Source of the DNA: Phycisphaerales bacterium
GTDB lineage: Bacteria; Planctomycetota; Phycisphaerae; Phycisphaerales; UBA1924
Length of the DNA: 64,000 bases
Reading direction: 5' to 3'
Assembly: GCA_019744815.1 (NCBI GenBank)
Contig: JAIEUA010000003.1
Coordinates: 124,001-188,000 of the forward strand
Numbering within the stretch: the stretch's first letter is position 1; every line of letters begins with the position of its first letter. Positions 50,888 to 64,000 of this stretch are shown here, one piece after another. The notes beneath the pieces were generated by a model, which had not been told where the DNA came from, made no database searches, and saw only the letters and a program-made list of their open reading frames with translations. The position numbers were made by a program, and so were the translations under genes.

Positions 50888-51945
50888 GCACGGAGCGAGA
50901 GTTGGCAACGCCGGCGGGAGTGCCGCGGATTCCCGAGCCGCTGGAGGCTGCTCCGCGCCGAGCGGGTTGGAAGACGGCGGCGCAGATCGTGGGTTTTGTG
51001 ATCGGGCTGGGGCTGCTCGTGTGGTGTGTGATGCAGGCCTTCAGCCCGAAGAACCAGGAGCAGCTGGCGGCGCTGCGGAATGCGCCGTGGCCGCTGGTGG
51101 CGGCGTTGTTTGCGACCAACGTCTTGATCATCGCGAGCGCGGGGATGAACTTCTACCTCGCGCTGCGACCGGTGCGGAAGATCAACTTCCTGGACCTGCA
51201 CGCGACGAACGCGATCGCGATTCTGCTGGCGTATGCGCCGTTCAAGTTGAGCATGATCTTCCGGGTGCTGGTGCATCACCGGCGGGATCGCTTGCCGGTG
51301 GCGCTCATCGCGGCGTGGTTCGCGTGCGTCACGCTAGCGATGCTGGCGGCGTTCGGGCCGTTGGTGGTGGCGTCGGTGACCGGGAAGGGGATCGATGCAC
51401 GCTGGTTCGCGGTGGCGGCGGCGGGTGCGATCTTTGCGTGGCTGTGCTTGTGGCAGGCGGCGCGGTTCTTCTCGGGTGAGCGGGGGATGGAGCGGATTCA
51501 CGGCCTTGCGAGGGCGACGGGGATCGCGGCGGCGGAGCGATTGGCGGCGTCGAAGATGGTGCACAACCTGCACGACGGGCTGGGGATGCTGAACAAGCCG
51601 CAGCGGGTGGCGTCGCTGATCGGGATGCGGCTCTTGGACATGGTGATCCAGGCGACGCGGTTTTACATCGCGGCGAAGCTGCTGGGGATCGAGATGACGT
51701 GGGAGTCGGCGGTCTTGATCGCGTCGACGCACTTCATCATCGGGGTGATCTCGCCGTCGGGGATGATGGGGACGCGCGAGGCAGGTGCGGCGGGGCTGGC
51801 GAGCTACTTGCACGTCGCGGACATGTCGCAGGCGGCGGCGGTGGGTGTCCTGATCCTGGCGACCGAGGCGATCGTGAACGTGACGCTGGCGGTGGCAGGT
51901 GTGCTGCGGCTGGGCGTGGGGCGGATGTTCACACCGAGAGGCTGA
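50884..51945 (+). CDS. LPG synthase/flippase-like (UPF0104-type) integral membrane protein
   Basis: Eight hydrophobic segments; the pattern FYLALRPVRKINFLDLHATNAIAILLAYAPFKLSMIFRVLVHHRR, EMTWESAVLIASTHFIIGVISPSGMMGTREAGAAGLASYL recalls the lysylphosphatidylglycerol synthase TM region family (UPF0104). 353 aa from GTG 50884, overlapping the GT-C stop. Co-transcribed with a glycosyltransferase, so a lipid-linked sugar or lipid flippase role is the simplest reading. Not proven. Confidence 0.7.
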   Translation: MSTERELATPAGVPRIPEPLEAAPRRAGWKTAAQIVGFVIGLGLLVWCVMQAFSPKNQEQLAALRNAPWPLVAALFATNVLIIASAGMNFYLALRPVRKINFLDLHATNAIAILLAYAPFKLSMIFRVLVHHRRDRLPVALIAAWFACVTLAMLAAFGPLVVASVTGKGIDARWFAVAAAGAIFAWLCLWQAARFFSGERGMERIHGLARATGIAAAERLAASKMVHNLHDGLGMLNKPQRVASLIGMRLLDMVIQATRFYIAAKLLGIEMTWESAVLIASTHFIIGVISPSGMMGTREAGAAGLASYLHVADMSQAAAVGVLILATEAIVNVTLAVAGVLRLGVGRMFTPRG

Positions 51946-51975
51946 GTGCGCGGCGCGTGCTTGGCGAAGGCTTGG

Positions 51976-53589
<1,614 letters not shown>

Positions 53590-53634
53590 GGGTGGACGGT
53601 ATCACAGATCGTGGGTGATGGTCGAGCAAATGGG

Positions 53635-53707
53635 CCGCGGCAAAGGGCCAAAGGGCCAAAGAGCCAAATGGCCAAAGAAAAAACCGGATTCGATGTTCGA
53701 ATCCGGT
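53635..53707. repeat. 8-bp CCAAAGGG tandem array with adjoining terminator hairpin
   Basis: Five octamers in register (GCAAAGGG, CCAAAGGG, CCAAAGAG, CCAAATGG, CCAAAGAA) run into an A-run and the CCGGATTCGA hairpin. The region after the hairpin reads TTGGCTCTTTGG…TTGGCCC, an inverted match to the array. Confidence 0.75.
53677..53707 (-). terminator. Terminator of the PQQ-propeller lipoprotein gene
   Basis: On the minus strand ACCGGATTCGA-ACA-TCGAATCCGGT followed by TTTTTC. An 11-bp perfect stem, about 40 nt past the stop. Confidence 0.9.
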
Positions 53708-53747
53708 GTGCTGATTTGGCTCTTTGGATGTTTGGCCCTTTTCCTTC

Positions 53748-54938
53748 TCACTTCCGCGGCACGAAGCGCACCACGACGCCCTTGTCGCTGACGGCGTAGA
53801 GGTTGCCGTCCTCGAACTTGTCGGTCTGGAGCGAGGCGGTTTGGGGGATGACGAAGGAGCGGATGATGTCGCCGCGGTCCTTGTCGAGGAGCAGGGCGAC
53901 GGCGCCGTTCCAGACGAGGAGCTGGCCGGCGCGGATGCCGATGACGCTGCCCTCGACGACGCGGTTGGACCAGATGACCTTGCCGGTCTTGGCGTCGACG
54001 GCGGAGAGTCCTTCGGTGCCGAGCTGGCACCAGACGGTGGTGCCGTCGGTCGCGGGCTGGCGGGTGAGGGGGAGATCGCAGCGGAGGCGCCAGGCGACCT
54101 CGCCGTCGGTGCTGATGCCCCAGAGGGACTGGTCGCGTCCGGCGACGATCATGAGACCCTGTGCGGCGATGGGGTCGGTGCTGATGCCGCCGAAGATGGA
54201 ACCGCGGCCGGTGGGGCGGCCGGACTTGGCGTTGATGAAGGCGAAGGCGCCGGTTTGAGCGACGGCGCCGACGACGGTGTCATCGCCGCTGCCGAGGGCG
54301 ATGATGGGCTTTTGATCGATGGAGCCGCGGAGGAGGAAGGCCCAGCGTTCGACGCCCATGTCGGTGCGGTGGGCGGAGATGTGCCCGGTGGTGGTGCCGT
54401 AGACGAGGACGTTGCCGACGGTGGTGGCGGGGGTGTTGACGATGCGAGCGAACGGCTGGCGCTTGGAGATCGAGCCGCTGGTGGCGGCGAGCTCCCAGAG
54501 CTCGTTGTCGGCGGAGACCTGGACGCTGTCGCCGCTGCGGGCGAGGCCGACGAAGCGGGTGAGGGGGTTGGTGAGTTCGTTGGCCCAGCGGATGGCGCCG
54601 TTGCTGGTCTCGATGGCGGTGACGGTGGAGCCGGTTTCGAGGGCGAGAACGATGTCGCCGGCGGGCTGGAGGAGCTGGAGGCGTTGACCCTTGCCCACGA
54701 AGGGGAAGGCGGTCCAGTCGCGCTTGTAGCCGAGCTCGAGGAAGTTGGCGTCGCTGATGGCGTAGCCGCCGATGGGGCCGGAGACGGCGGCGGGCGCGGG
54801 TTTTTCGGCGGCGGGGGCGTCGGCCTTTTTGTGGGTCGCGCAGGCGGCGAGGCCGCAGCAGGCGGCGGTGCCGAGGGCGGCGGCGACGAGGGATCGGAGG
54901 GCGCGGGCAGAAGTCGTGGTCTGGAGTGCGTCGTTCAT
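53748..54938 (-). CDS. PQQ-type beta-propeller lipoprotein
   Basis: Lipobox LAAC (AALGTAACCGLAACATHKK), an Ala/Pro linker, then repeated blades of the BamB/PQQ type: GSTVTAIETSNGAIRWANEL, NELWELAATSGSISKRQPFA, QSLWGISTDGEVAWRL, GLSAVDAKTGKVIWSN. 396 aa from ATG 54938; the 1037-aa track ORF continues upstream through ribE's antisense. Periplasmic scaffold role inferred; related to BamB but not clearly BamB. Confidence 0.8.
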   Translation of the reverse strand: MNDALQTTTSARALRSLVAAALGTAACCGLAACATHKKADAPAAEKPAPAAVSGPIGGYAISDANFLELGYKRDWTAFPFVGKGQRLQLLQPAGDIVLALETGSTVTAIETSNGAIRWANELTNPLTRFVGLARSGDSVQVSADNELWELAATSGSISKRQPFARIVNTPATTVGNVLVYGTTTGHISAHRTDMGVERWAFLLRGSIDQKPIIALGSGDDTVVGAVAQTGAFAFINAKSGRPTGRGSIFGGISTDPIAAQGLMIVAGRDQSLWGISTDGEVAWRLRCDLPLTRQPATDGTTVWCQLGTEGLSAVDAKTGKVIWSNRVVEGSVIGIRAGQLLVWNGAVALLLDKDRGDIIRSFVIPQTASLQTDKFEDGNLYAVSDKGVVVRFVPRK

Positions 54939-55175
54939 GGTTCTGGGTTCTGCCAGGGGGAAGTGGTGGGGCGAAGGAAGCAACCGGTGGGCGGGGGAAG
55001 GGAGGGGCCGGAGGGTTGGATGTTGTACCAGATCGGGCGTCCCGGGCGGGTGGCTCGGGTTGCCATTGTTGGGGCGCTGGCGGGGGGCGTCGACCCGGGG
55101 CCGGATCTGTACGAACTGATGTCGCGAACGGAGGCAAGATTTGCGTTTGGAGGCGAGACCCCTGACACTTGCGGC

Positions 55176-55793
55176 ATGTTCACGGGCATTGTTCAGGCGA
55201 TGGGACGGGTGGCGGCGACGGAGCGGACGTCCAGCGGGCTTCGGCTGGAGATCGAGCCGACGGGCTGGGATTTCGTCCCGAGCGACGGCGATTCGATCAG
55301 TGTGGATGGGTGCTGCTTGACGGTGGTCGGGACGCCGACGAAGGGAGGGCGGTGGAGGTTTGATGCCGTGCCGGAGACGCTGGCGAAGACCACGGTGGGG
55401 GATCGGCGGGTGGGCGATGTGGTGAACCTGGAGCACTCGGCGACGGCGTCGACGTTTTTGGGTGGGCATGTTGTGCAGGGGCATGTCGATGGTGTCGCGG
55501 TGGTGGAATCGGTGGTGACAAGCCCGGAATGGCGGGTGCGGGTCCGCCCGCCCGCGGAGCTGATGCAGTACATGACGCCGAAGGGGTCGGTGTGCGTGTC
55601 GGGTGTTTCGTTGACGCTGGCGGCGGTGGATCCCGGGGCCGGGTGGTTTGAGGTGGCGTTGATACCGACCACACTGGAGAAAACGAACCTGAGGTCGCTG
55701 GCGAAGGGATCGCGGGTGAACATCGAAGCCGATACGCTGGTCAAGACGATGGTGCACTGGATGAGGCACTACGCGGCGAACGCGGCCCGCTGA
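55176..55793 (+). CDS. ribE: Riboflavin synthase, alpha chain
   Basis: Dismutates two lumazines to riboflavin. Two lumazine-binding repeats: MFTGIVQAMGRVAA…DGDSISVDGCCLTVV…VNLEHSATASTFLGGHVVQGHVDGVA and SVCVSGVSLTLAAVDPGAGWFEVALIPTTLEKTNLRSL, C-terminal NIEADTLVKTMVHWM. 205 aa from ATG 55176; the huge track ORF is wrong. No FMN riboswitch is visible upstream. It is followed by ruvC with a 33-nt gap. Confidence 0.95.
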   Translation: MFTGIVQAMGRVAATERTSSGLRLEIEPTGWDFVPSDGDSISVDGCCLTVVGTPTKGGRWRFDAVPETLAKTTVGDRRVGDVVNLEHSATASTFLGGHVVQGHVDGVAVVESVVTSPEWRVRVRPPAELMQYMTPKGSVCVSGVSLTLAAVDPGAGWFEVALIPTTLEKTNLRSLAKGSRVNIEADTLVKTMVHWMRHYAANAAR

Positions 55794-55826
55794 TATGGGC
55801 GCGGGTTGCTTGAAGCAGGGAGGAAC

Positions 55827-56510
55827 GTGGCGGCGACTCCGGTCCAGATTGTGCCGTTCTCCGGGAAAGCGGGAGGGAAGGCGGGCGGCAAGGCCCGGCG
55901 TGGCGGCGCGCCTTCGACCGAGGGGTTGGGACGCGCTCCGGCGCGGGCGATGGATATCGCGGACCTGCACCGCGAGCGGACCAACGCGCCGCTGCGGGTG
56001 CTGGGGATCGACCCGGGGCTGCGGATCACGGGCTACGGCTGTATTGAGGTGCGGGGCGGCGCGACGACGCTGATCGAGGCGGGGGTTTTTCGGTTTGGAC
56101 GGGCGCTGAGCCGCGGGGAGCGCGATGAGGCGGAGGCTCGCGTGGGTGATGTGCACACGGTGTCGGCGCGGCTGTCGGAGCTGGATCGCGATTTCCGCGT
56201 CGTGCTCGATCGACTGCGGCCCGACCTGGTCGCGGTGGAGGCGCTGTTTGCGCACTACAAGCATCCCGCGACCGCGATTGTGATGGGCCATGCGCGGGGC
56301 GTGCTGCTGCTCGCCATCCGACAGATGGGCATGGAGCTGATGGAGCTGAAGCCGACGATGGTGAAAAAGTCCATCAGCGGCAACGGGCTGGCGAAGAAGG
56401 CCCAGGTGCAGTCGGCGGTGCGGTCGTTCCTGGGGCTCGAGACTCTTCCCGAACCCGCGGACATGGCCGACGCGCTGGCGGTGGCGATCTGTGCGTCGCG
56501 CCGGACCTGA
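55827..56510 (+). CDS. ruvC: Holliday junction endonuclease RuvC
   Basis: Resolves Holliday junctions with RuvAB. Catalytic residues present: Asp in LRVLGIDPGLRITGYG, Glu in DLVAVEALF, and both Asp in ADMADALAVAICA. KPTMVKKSISGNGLAKKAQVQ is the DNA-binding part. It has a ~50-residue Gly/Ala/Lys-rich N-terminal extension. GTG 55827 is chosen because GGGAGGA lies five bases upstream; the track's TTG 55806 has none. About 227 aa. Not accompanied by ruvA or ruvB here. Confidence 0.9.
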   Translation: MAATPVQIVPFSGKAGGKAGGKARRGGAPSTEGLGRAPARAMDIADLHRERTNAPLRVLGIDPGLRITGYGCIEVRGGATTLIEAGVFRFGRALSRGERDEAEARVGDVHTVSARLSELDRDFRVVLDRLRPDLVAVEALFAHYKHPATAIVMGHARGVLLLAIRQMGMELMELKPTMVKKSISGNGLAKKAQVQSAVRSFLGLETLPEPADMADALAVAICASRRT

Positions 56511-56643
56511 AGCAAGTGGGGTGCCCACGGGGAACTCCCGGCGGCGCGTGACCGAGCGGGTGGGTGTCGTGCCGGCTTGACCCTTGGATGATTTTCGCGA
56601 TCGCACTCTTGGCGCGGTGGGGGTGCTCGGGTATAAGAGAAGC

Positions 56644-58914
56644 GTGCCCACACACTCACTCTGCGTTTGTGCCGCCCGAATCGCGCTCGCGGCCGGCCTC
56701 ACGATCTCCCTGACTTCGGCGGCGTTGGCTGGCGACGAAGGCTTCGAGCTGGCTCCGGGGACGCTCCACCTGCGGACCGGGGTTGTCAGCACGCAGCGAC
56801 TGCCGAACCTCGCGACCCGCCCCGAGGCGGCACGGGGCGCGGTTCGTCCGGGGTACCGCACGGTTCTGCAGCTCCACGGTCCGTTGAACGATCACCAGCG
56901 AGCGTTGCTGACCGACGCGGGCGTGAAGCTGGGCGACTATCTGCCGCAGCACGCGTATCTGGCGGACGTCTCGGCGGCGGACCTGCGCCGGGTGTCGGAC
57001 CTGGGCTTCGTTCGCTGGGTGGGGGAGTGGCGCAGCGAGTGGAAGCTGGAGCCCGAGCTGGGCACGCGGGCGTTTGAGTCGGTGGAGCGGCGGGCGATCG
57101 ATCAGGCGGGCGATGTGCTCGTGCAGGCGTATCTGCTCGACGGGGTGTCGATCCGCGATGCGCGTGCCGCGCTCGAAGGCTTGGGCGGCGTGCGGATCGA
57201 GGACTCGGTGCAGATCGCGGAGATGGAGACGCTGATGCTGCGCGTGCCGCGGGGCAAGGTTGCGGCGCTTGCGGACGTGGACGCGGTCCGGTTTGTTGAG
57301 GAGCTTCCGGAGCTGACCGAGCGGAGCAATTCCAACACCCGCTGGATCGTGCAGAGCAATGTGACCAACCTGACGCCGCTGTACGCGGCGGGCATCCGCG
57401 GCGAGGGGCAGGTCGTCGGTATCATCGACAACGGGTTCCAGCCCAGCCACTGCTCGTTCAATGATCCGGCCGTTCCGATCACCGCGGCGAACACACCCGG
57501 CACGTTTCCGAGTCACCGAAAGGTCGTCGCGTACAACGTTGCGCTGACGAGCGCTCAGCACGGCACGCACGTCGCGGGAACGTCGGTGGGAAATCAGGTT
57601 GGTGATGTCAACGACAACACCCGCGGCATCGCGTTTAACTCCAAGATGTGCTTCCGCACGTACAGCTCGCCGATCTCGACGTTCCCGATCGATCTGCACC
57701 TGACCACGCATCACAACCAGGGCGCCCGGGTGCACACCAACAGCTGGGGCGACGACGGCACGACGGCGTACAACGCGATTTGCCGCGCGATTGATTTGTT
57801 CAGCTACAACTTCGAGGACAATCTCGTCTGCTTCGCGGCGACGAATCTGTCCGCCCTGAAGAACCCCGAGAACGCCAAGAACGTGCTGTCGGTCGGAAAG
57901 TCCGGCGGCTCGGGCTCGCAGGCCGGTTCGTGCAGCACGCTGACCGGGCCGACGGCGGACGGCCGCCGCAAGCCGGAGGTGTTCGCGCCCGGGTGCAGCA
58001 CGACTTCCTCGAACTCGCTCTCGCTGCCGTGCGGCACGACGTCGCTCACCGGCACCTCGATGGCCTCGCCCGCGGTGGCCGGGGCGGCGACGCTGGTGCG
58101 GCAGTATTTCACGGATGGGTTCTACCCCACGGGCACCAAGGTTGCCGCCAACAGCCTGACGCCGTCGGGCGCGCTGCTGCGGGCGATGCTGGTGAACTCG
58201 TCGGTTGACATGACGTCGTACCCCAGCCCGGCCCAGTTCCCGCCGAATAACTTGGAAGGCTTCGGACGCATCCTGCTCGACAACAGCGTGTATCTGGCGG
58301 GCGATGCTCGGCGGCTGCTCGTCAAGGACATCCGCAACACCGCCGCCGACGCGCTCGCGACGGGAAACACCAGCACCACTCAGTTCCGTGTCAACGGCTC
58401 GGCGGAGGTCCTGCGTGTCACGCTGGCCTTTACCGATGCACCCGCGACCGTGCCGACGAGCTTTGCGCCCGTCAACAACATCAATTTGCGCGTCATCAGC
58501 CCCGATGGGACCGTGTACCTGGGCAACGTGTTCAACGCCGCCACCGGGCAGAGCCAGACCGGCGGCAGCGCCGACGCGATCAACTCGGTCGAGCACGTCC
58601 TGCTCGCGGCGCCCGCGACGGGCGTGTGGAAGGTCGAGGTCGTGGGCGCGACGGTCAACGTCGGCAAGCAGGGCTTCGGGCTGGTGATCACCGGCGATGT
58701 GGCGGCGGTGAACCTTTGCCCCGCCGATCTCAATGCTGATTCGCAGGTGGACGATGCCGACTTCGCGATCTTCGCGGCGGCGTACGAGATTCTGGCGTGC
58801 GCCTCGGGCTCCATGCCCGCGGGATGCCCGGCGGACTTCAACGCGGACGGCTCCGTCGATGACGCTGACTTCGTGGTCTTTGCGACGGCGTATGAGGCGT
58901 TGGTTTGCCCGTAG
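56644..58914 (+). CDS. Exported subtilisin-family (S8) protease with dockerin-like repeats
   Basis: Signal peptide from GTG 56644 (VPTHSLCVCAARIALAAGL…), an N-terminal prodomain-like region (~60-240), then the S8 catalytic domain: Asp262 in VVGIIDNGFQPSH, His306 in QHGTHVAGT, Ser472 in LTGTSMASPAVAGAA. A beta-rich C-terminal domain (TQFRVNGSAEVLRVTLAFTDAP) follows, and two dockerin-like/EF-type repeats: ADLNADSQVDDADFAIF and ADFNADGSVDDADFVVF. 756 aa. Such DxNxDxxxxxxD repeats are common at planctomycete surface-protein ends. Start at 56584 (TTG) is less likely. Confidence 0.88.
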   Translation: MPTHSLCVCAARIALAAGLTISLTSAALAGDEGFELAPGTLHLRTGVVSTQRLPNLATRPEAARGAVRPGYRTVLQLHGPLNDHQRALLTDAGVKLGDYLPQHAYLADVSAADLRRVSDLGFVRWVGEWRSEWKLEPELGTRAFESVERRAIDQAGDVLVQAYLLDGVSIRDARAALEGLGGVRIEDSVQIAEMETLMLRVPRGKVAALADVDAVRFVEELPELTERSNSNTRWIVQSNVTNLTPLYAAGIRGEGQVVGIIDNGFQPSHCSFNDPAVPITAANTPGTFPSHRKVVAYNVALTSAQHGTHVAGTSVGNQVGDVNDNTRGIAFNSKMCFRTYSSPISTFPIDLHLTTHHNQGARVHTNSWGDDGTTAYNAICRAIDLFSYNFEDNLVCFAATNLSALKNPENAKNVLSVGKSGGSGSQAGSCSTLTGPTADGRRKPEVFAPGCSTTSSNSLSLPCGTTSLTGTSMASPAVAGAATLVRQYFTDGFYPTGTKVAANSLTPSGALLRAMLVNSSVDMTSYPSPAQFPPNNLEGFGRILLDNSVYLAGDARRLLVKDIRNTAADALATGNTSTTQFRVNGSAEVLRVTLAFTDAPATVPTSFAPVNNINLRVISPDGTVYLGNVFNAATGQSQTGGSADAINSVEHVLLAAPATGVWKVEVVGATVNVGKQGFGLVITGDVAAVNLCPADLNADSQVDDADFAIFAAAYEILACASGSMPAGCPADFNADGSVDDADFVVFATAYEALVCP

Positions 58915-59039
58915 TCGGCCCGTAGTCGGCCCGCTTGAAGTCAGTTCTGTGGAGGCGGGAGGATTCTGCGGGGTTGCGAACGCCGTGGCCATTTTGATAC
59001 AGTGCCGCCCTTCCATCTGGATGAAAGGGCGGGTGCGTT

Positions 59040-59924
59040 GTGTCCGAGATTCGCAGCATAGAGCCGGTCGTTCCGCGGGCAACCGATGACGACGCACCGC
59101 GTTGTGCCACGACGGATCGTTTCGGGGAGTTCCTGACAAGCCGTGGGCATGGTGTGCGCGGGCGGGTCGGCGCGGTGGCGGCGGCGCTGTTCATGGGCGG
59201 CTTCGGGGTGGCGATGGTCGCCGCGGGCATTGTGAATGCGAAAGCGTCGCCCTGGATGCTTGTGGCAGGCCCCGTCATGGGGCTGCTCTTCCTGTACGCG
59301 GGAGTCGTGATCGTGATCGGCGGCTTCCGTTCCTGGGACTTCTACGAGCGGGGCCTGGTGCGCGAGGGGCCGCGGCATCGGCTCGAACTCGCGTATCTCG
59401 ACGTGCGGTGGATGCAGTATCAATCCGTTCGGCAGTACCACAACGGTGCGTACGCGGGGACGCAGCTCACCATGAAGCTGGGGCTGGCGAACGGGTCCAA
59501 GCTCGTCATCAACTTCAGGCACAAGGAGCGGGCGAAAGGGTTCTTTCGCACCCGCTTCGAGGGGCAGGACGAGATGGAGCAGGTGCGTGACGCCGTCGCT
59601 CTTTGCGTGGCGGCGGACCTCCGGCTGCTCCTGGACGCGGGCAAGGAGATCGAGTGGGGAGGGTATTCGGCGCTGACGCAGACCGGCATCAAGGTCACCC
59701 GTGGCAAGCGTCGAGGGACACAGTTTGCGTGGGCCAGCCTGCGCGAGTTCTGGTCCAAGAACAACCGACTCTGGATCGCCGCTCAGGGCGAGCCCAAGTC
59801 GTTCGTCGGGATCCCCATCACGGCCCGGAACTTCTACCCGGGCCTCTTGCTCTTTGAACGCCTGTGCGAGGAACGCATCGGTCGTTCGATCCGTCGTCCC
59901 GAGCCGGAGTCGTTACCAGCGTGA
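59040..59924 (+). CDS. Hypothetical protein with two TM helices
   Basis: Short N-terminal cytoplasmic part, two TM helices (~45-68 and ~72-95, ALFMGGFGVAMVAAGIVNA, WMLVAGPVMGLLFLYAGVVIVIGG), then a soluble domain with DFYERGLVREGPRHRLELAYLDVRWMQY and ALTQTGIKVTRGKRRGTQFAWASLREFW, two repeats of a PH-like pattern as in DUF6585-type proteins. 294 aa from GTG 59040. Function unknown. It lies convergent with metH. Confidence 0.6.
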   Translation: MSEIRSIEPVVPRATDDDAPRCATTDRFGEFLTSRGHGVRGRVGAVAAALFMGGFGVAMVAAGIVNAKASPWMLVAGPVMGLLFLYAGVVIVIGGFRSWDFYERGLVREGPRHRLELAYLDVRWMQYQSVRQYHNGAYAGTQLTMKLGLANGSKLVINFRHKERAKGFFRTRFEGQDEMEQVRDAVALCVAADLRLLLDAGKEIEWGGYSALTQTGIKVTRGKRRGTQFAWASLREFWSKNNRLWIAAQGEPKSFVGIPITARNFYPGLLLFERLCEERIGRSIRRPEPESLPA

Positions 59925-59942
59925 ACCCGACGAGGTGTCGCG

Positions 59943-63554
<3,612 letters not shown>

Positions 63555-63624
63555 GAAGGGCTCCGAGCGAGAAAGTCCGGTAAGTGCTGGCGGGGAAAGG
63601 ATCGGGAACGGAACGCGGGAGTAT

Positions 63625-63656
63625 ATTCATCCGTTTATGCGGATCAATGGATGAAT
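63625..63656. promoter_or_regulatory. Palindromic operator candidate upstream of metH
   Basis: ATTCATCC…GGATGAAT (8-bp arms, 16-bp spacer), overlapping an inner ATCCG-TTTATG-CGGAT palindrome. It is 71-102 nt upstream of the metH start and AT-rich against a GC-rich background. It could be a binding site for a methionine/SAH-responsive regulator; that identity is speculation. Confidence 0.45.
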
Positions 63657-63786
63657 GTTCGAATCGGCGGGCTGGGATTCGAGGCCTCGTGCCATCGGCA
63701 GCGGATGGGAGCGTCGTGCGGATCGCCTCGATGTCGCTGCGGAGAGGGCGGCGGCGGTGCCGGGTTCGCGGGGCGTGAGGGTCCGA

Positions 63787-63987
63787 TCACTTCGAGGGGA
63801 TCGCGGGGGCGGGCGGGTGATCGATCTGGGCGGCGCGGATCTTGGCGGCTTGGATCTGGCGGCGGGCCTCGTCGAGGATCTCGACAGCGATGAGGTTGGT
63901 TTCGAGGCTCGACAGCGTATCGACGGCGCATTCGCCGCGGACGACTCGGCGGAGGTAGGTCCACTCGTCCTTCAAATCGGGCGGCAT
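63787..63987 (-). CDS. Small hypothetical protein
   Basis: 66 aa (MPPDLKDEWTYLRRVV…) with a helix-rich middle (LSSLETNLIAVEILDEARRQIQAAKIRAAQ). ATG 63987 is the first start in the window, but the frame stays open to base 64000, so it may begin further upstream. Not recognised. Codon use fits neighbouring genes. Confidence 0.5.
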   Translation of the reverse strand: MPPDLKDEWTYLRRVVRGECAVDTLSSLETNLIAVEILDEARRQIQAAKIRAAQIDHPPAPAIPSK

Positions 63988-64000
63988 GGCGGGTGGTTCG

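Noticed and set aside
54939-55175. FMN riboswitch upstream of ribE
   Set aside because: The conserved FMN-aptamer segments were not found.
56656-59139. 827-aa minus-strand ORF opposite the subtilisin gene
   Set aside because: Arg-rich shadow with no recognisable domain.
63555-63624. SAM or cobalamin riboswitch in the metH leader
   Set aside because: The leader of ~70-100 nt shows no recognisable aptamer core; only the palindrome at 63625 stands out.

Overview
The window is high-GC bacterial DNA that reads as a planctomycete, most likely of the Phycisphaerae/Phycisphaerales type. Supporting signs are exported proteins ending in PEP-CTERM-like tails (...RRRR), a subtilisin carrying C-terminal 'ADFNADGSVDDADF' dockerin-like repeats, a TIGR04137-type small basic protein, a MAF/nonulosonate flagellin-glycosylation operon, and many small palindromic and tandem repeats between genes. 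The taxon is an inference; there is no 16S rRNA gene here.

Layout. 1-5310: a MAF-type protein fused to nucleotidyltransferase-like and radical-SAM-like regions, then neuA-neuB-neuC-like genes with overlapping starts (CMP-nonulosonate synthesis for flagellin glycosylation). 5.5-9.3 kb: an HDOD signalling protein, a broken small gene and a chemoreceptor. 9.4-13.4 kb: an isolated nuoI, a SPOR-like membrane protein, the small basic protein, a CHRD/PEP-CTERM protein and an aminotransferase. 13.5-22.8 kb: gpsA, a CPS-motif P-type ATPase, mgtE, a BshB1-like deacetylase, a DUF4139-type protein and a tsaC/sua5 gene. 22.9-30.9 kb: exported proteins, an MFS transporter, a calpain-like protease with an EF-hand, and planctomycete hypotheticals.

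31.07-33.98 kb is a visibly lower-GC island and the most interesting part. It holds a 134-aa peptide with three near-identical T-x-T-x-T-x-T-R-E-E-x-D-Q-D modules, an overlapping ATP-grasp ligase with the EVNPNGQW signature, and, 2 nt further on, a three-TM protein ending in 22 collagen-type Gly-X-Y triplets. This is a tandem-core graspetide (omega-ester peptide) cluster with an unusual third partner. A divergent-GC membrane protein lies convergently beside it.

34.0-36.7 kb: a groES - two small ORFs - groEL operon (His-rich GroEL tail). 36.8-43.3 kb: a receiver-like protein, rmuC, a second chemoreceptor, an outer-membrane-type gene with a frameshift plus an in-frame stop, a YciI protein and a lipoprotein. 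43.57 kb: tRNA-Lys(UUU). 43.7-48.1 kb: a Snf2 helicase and SWIM protein pair. 48.2-51.9 kb: a Fur-like repressor lacking the usual metal ligands, then a GT-C-type glycosyltransferase and a flippase-like protein. 52-64 kb: purH, a PQQ-propeller lipoprotein, ribE, ruvC, a subtilisin, a membrane hypothetical, metH and a small hypothetical.

Non-coding architecture is rich. There are inverted doublets of hairpin repeats (some with compensatory stem changes), a four-copy CCCTCACC...CCTCTCCCC hairpin element, short tandem arrays with an 8-bp period at several loci, and repeats that have been absorbed in frame into tsaC, metH, a GT-C gene and a hypothetical protein. No transposase, prophage or CRISPR array was seen.
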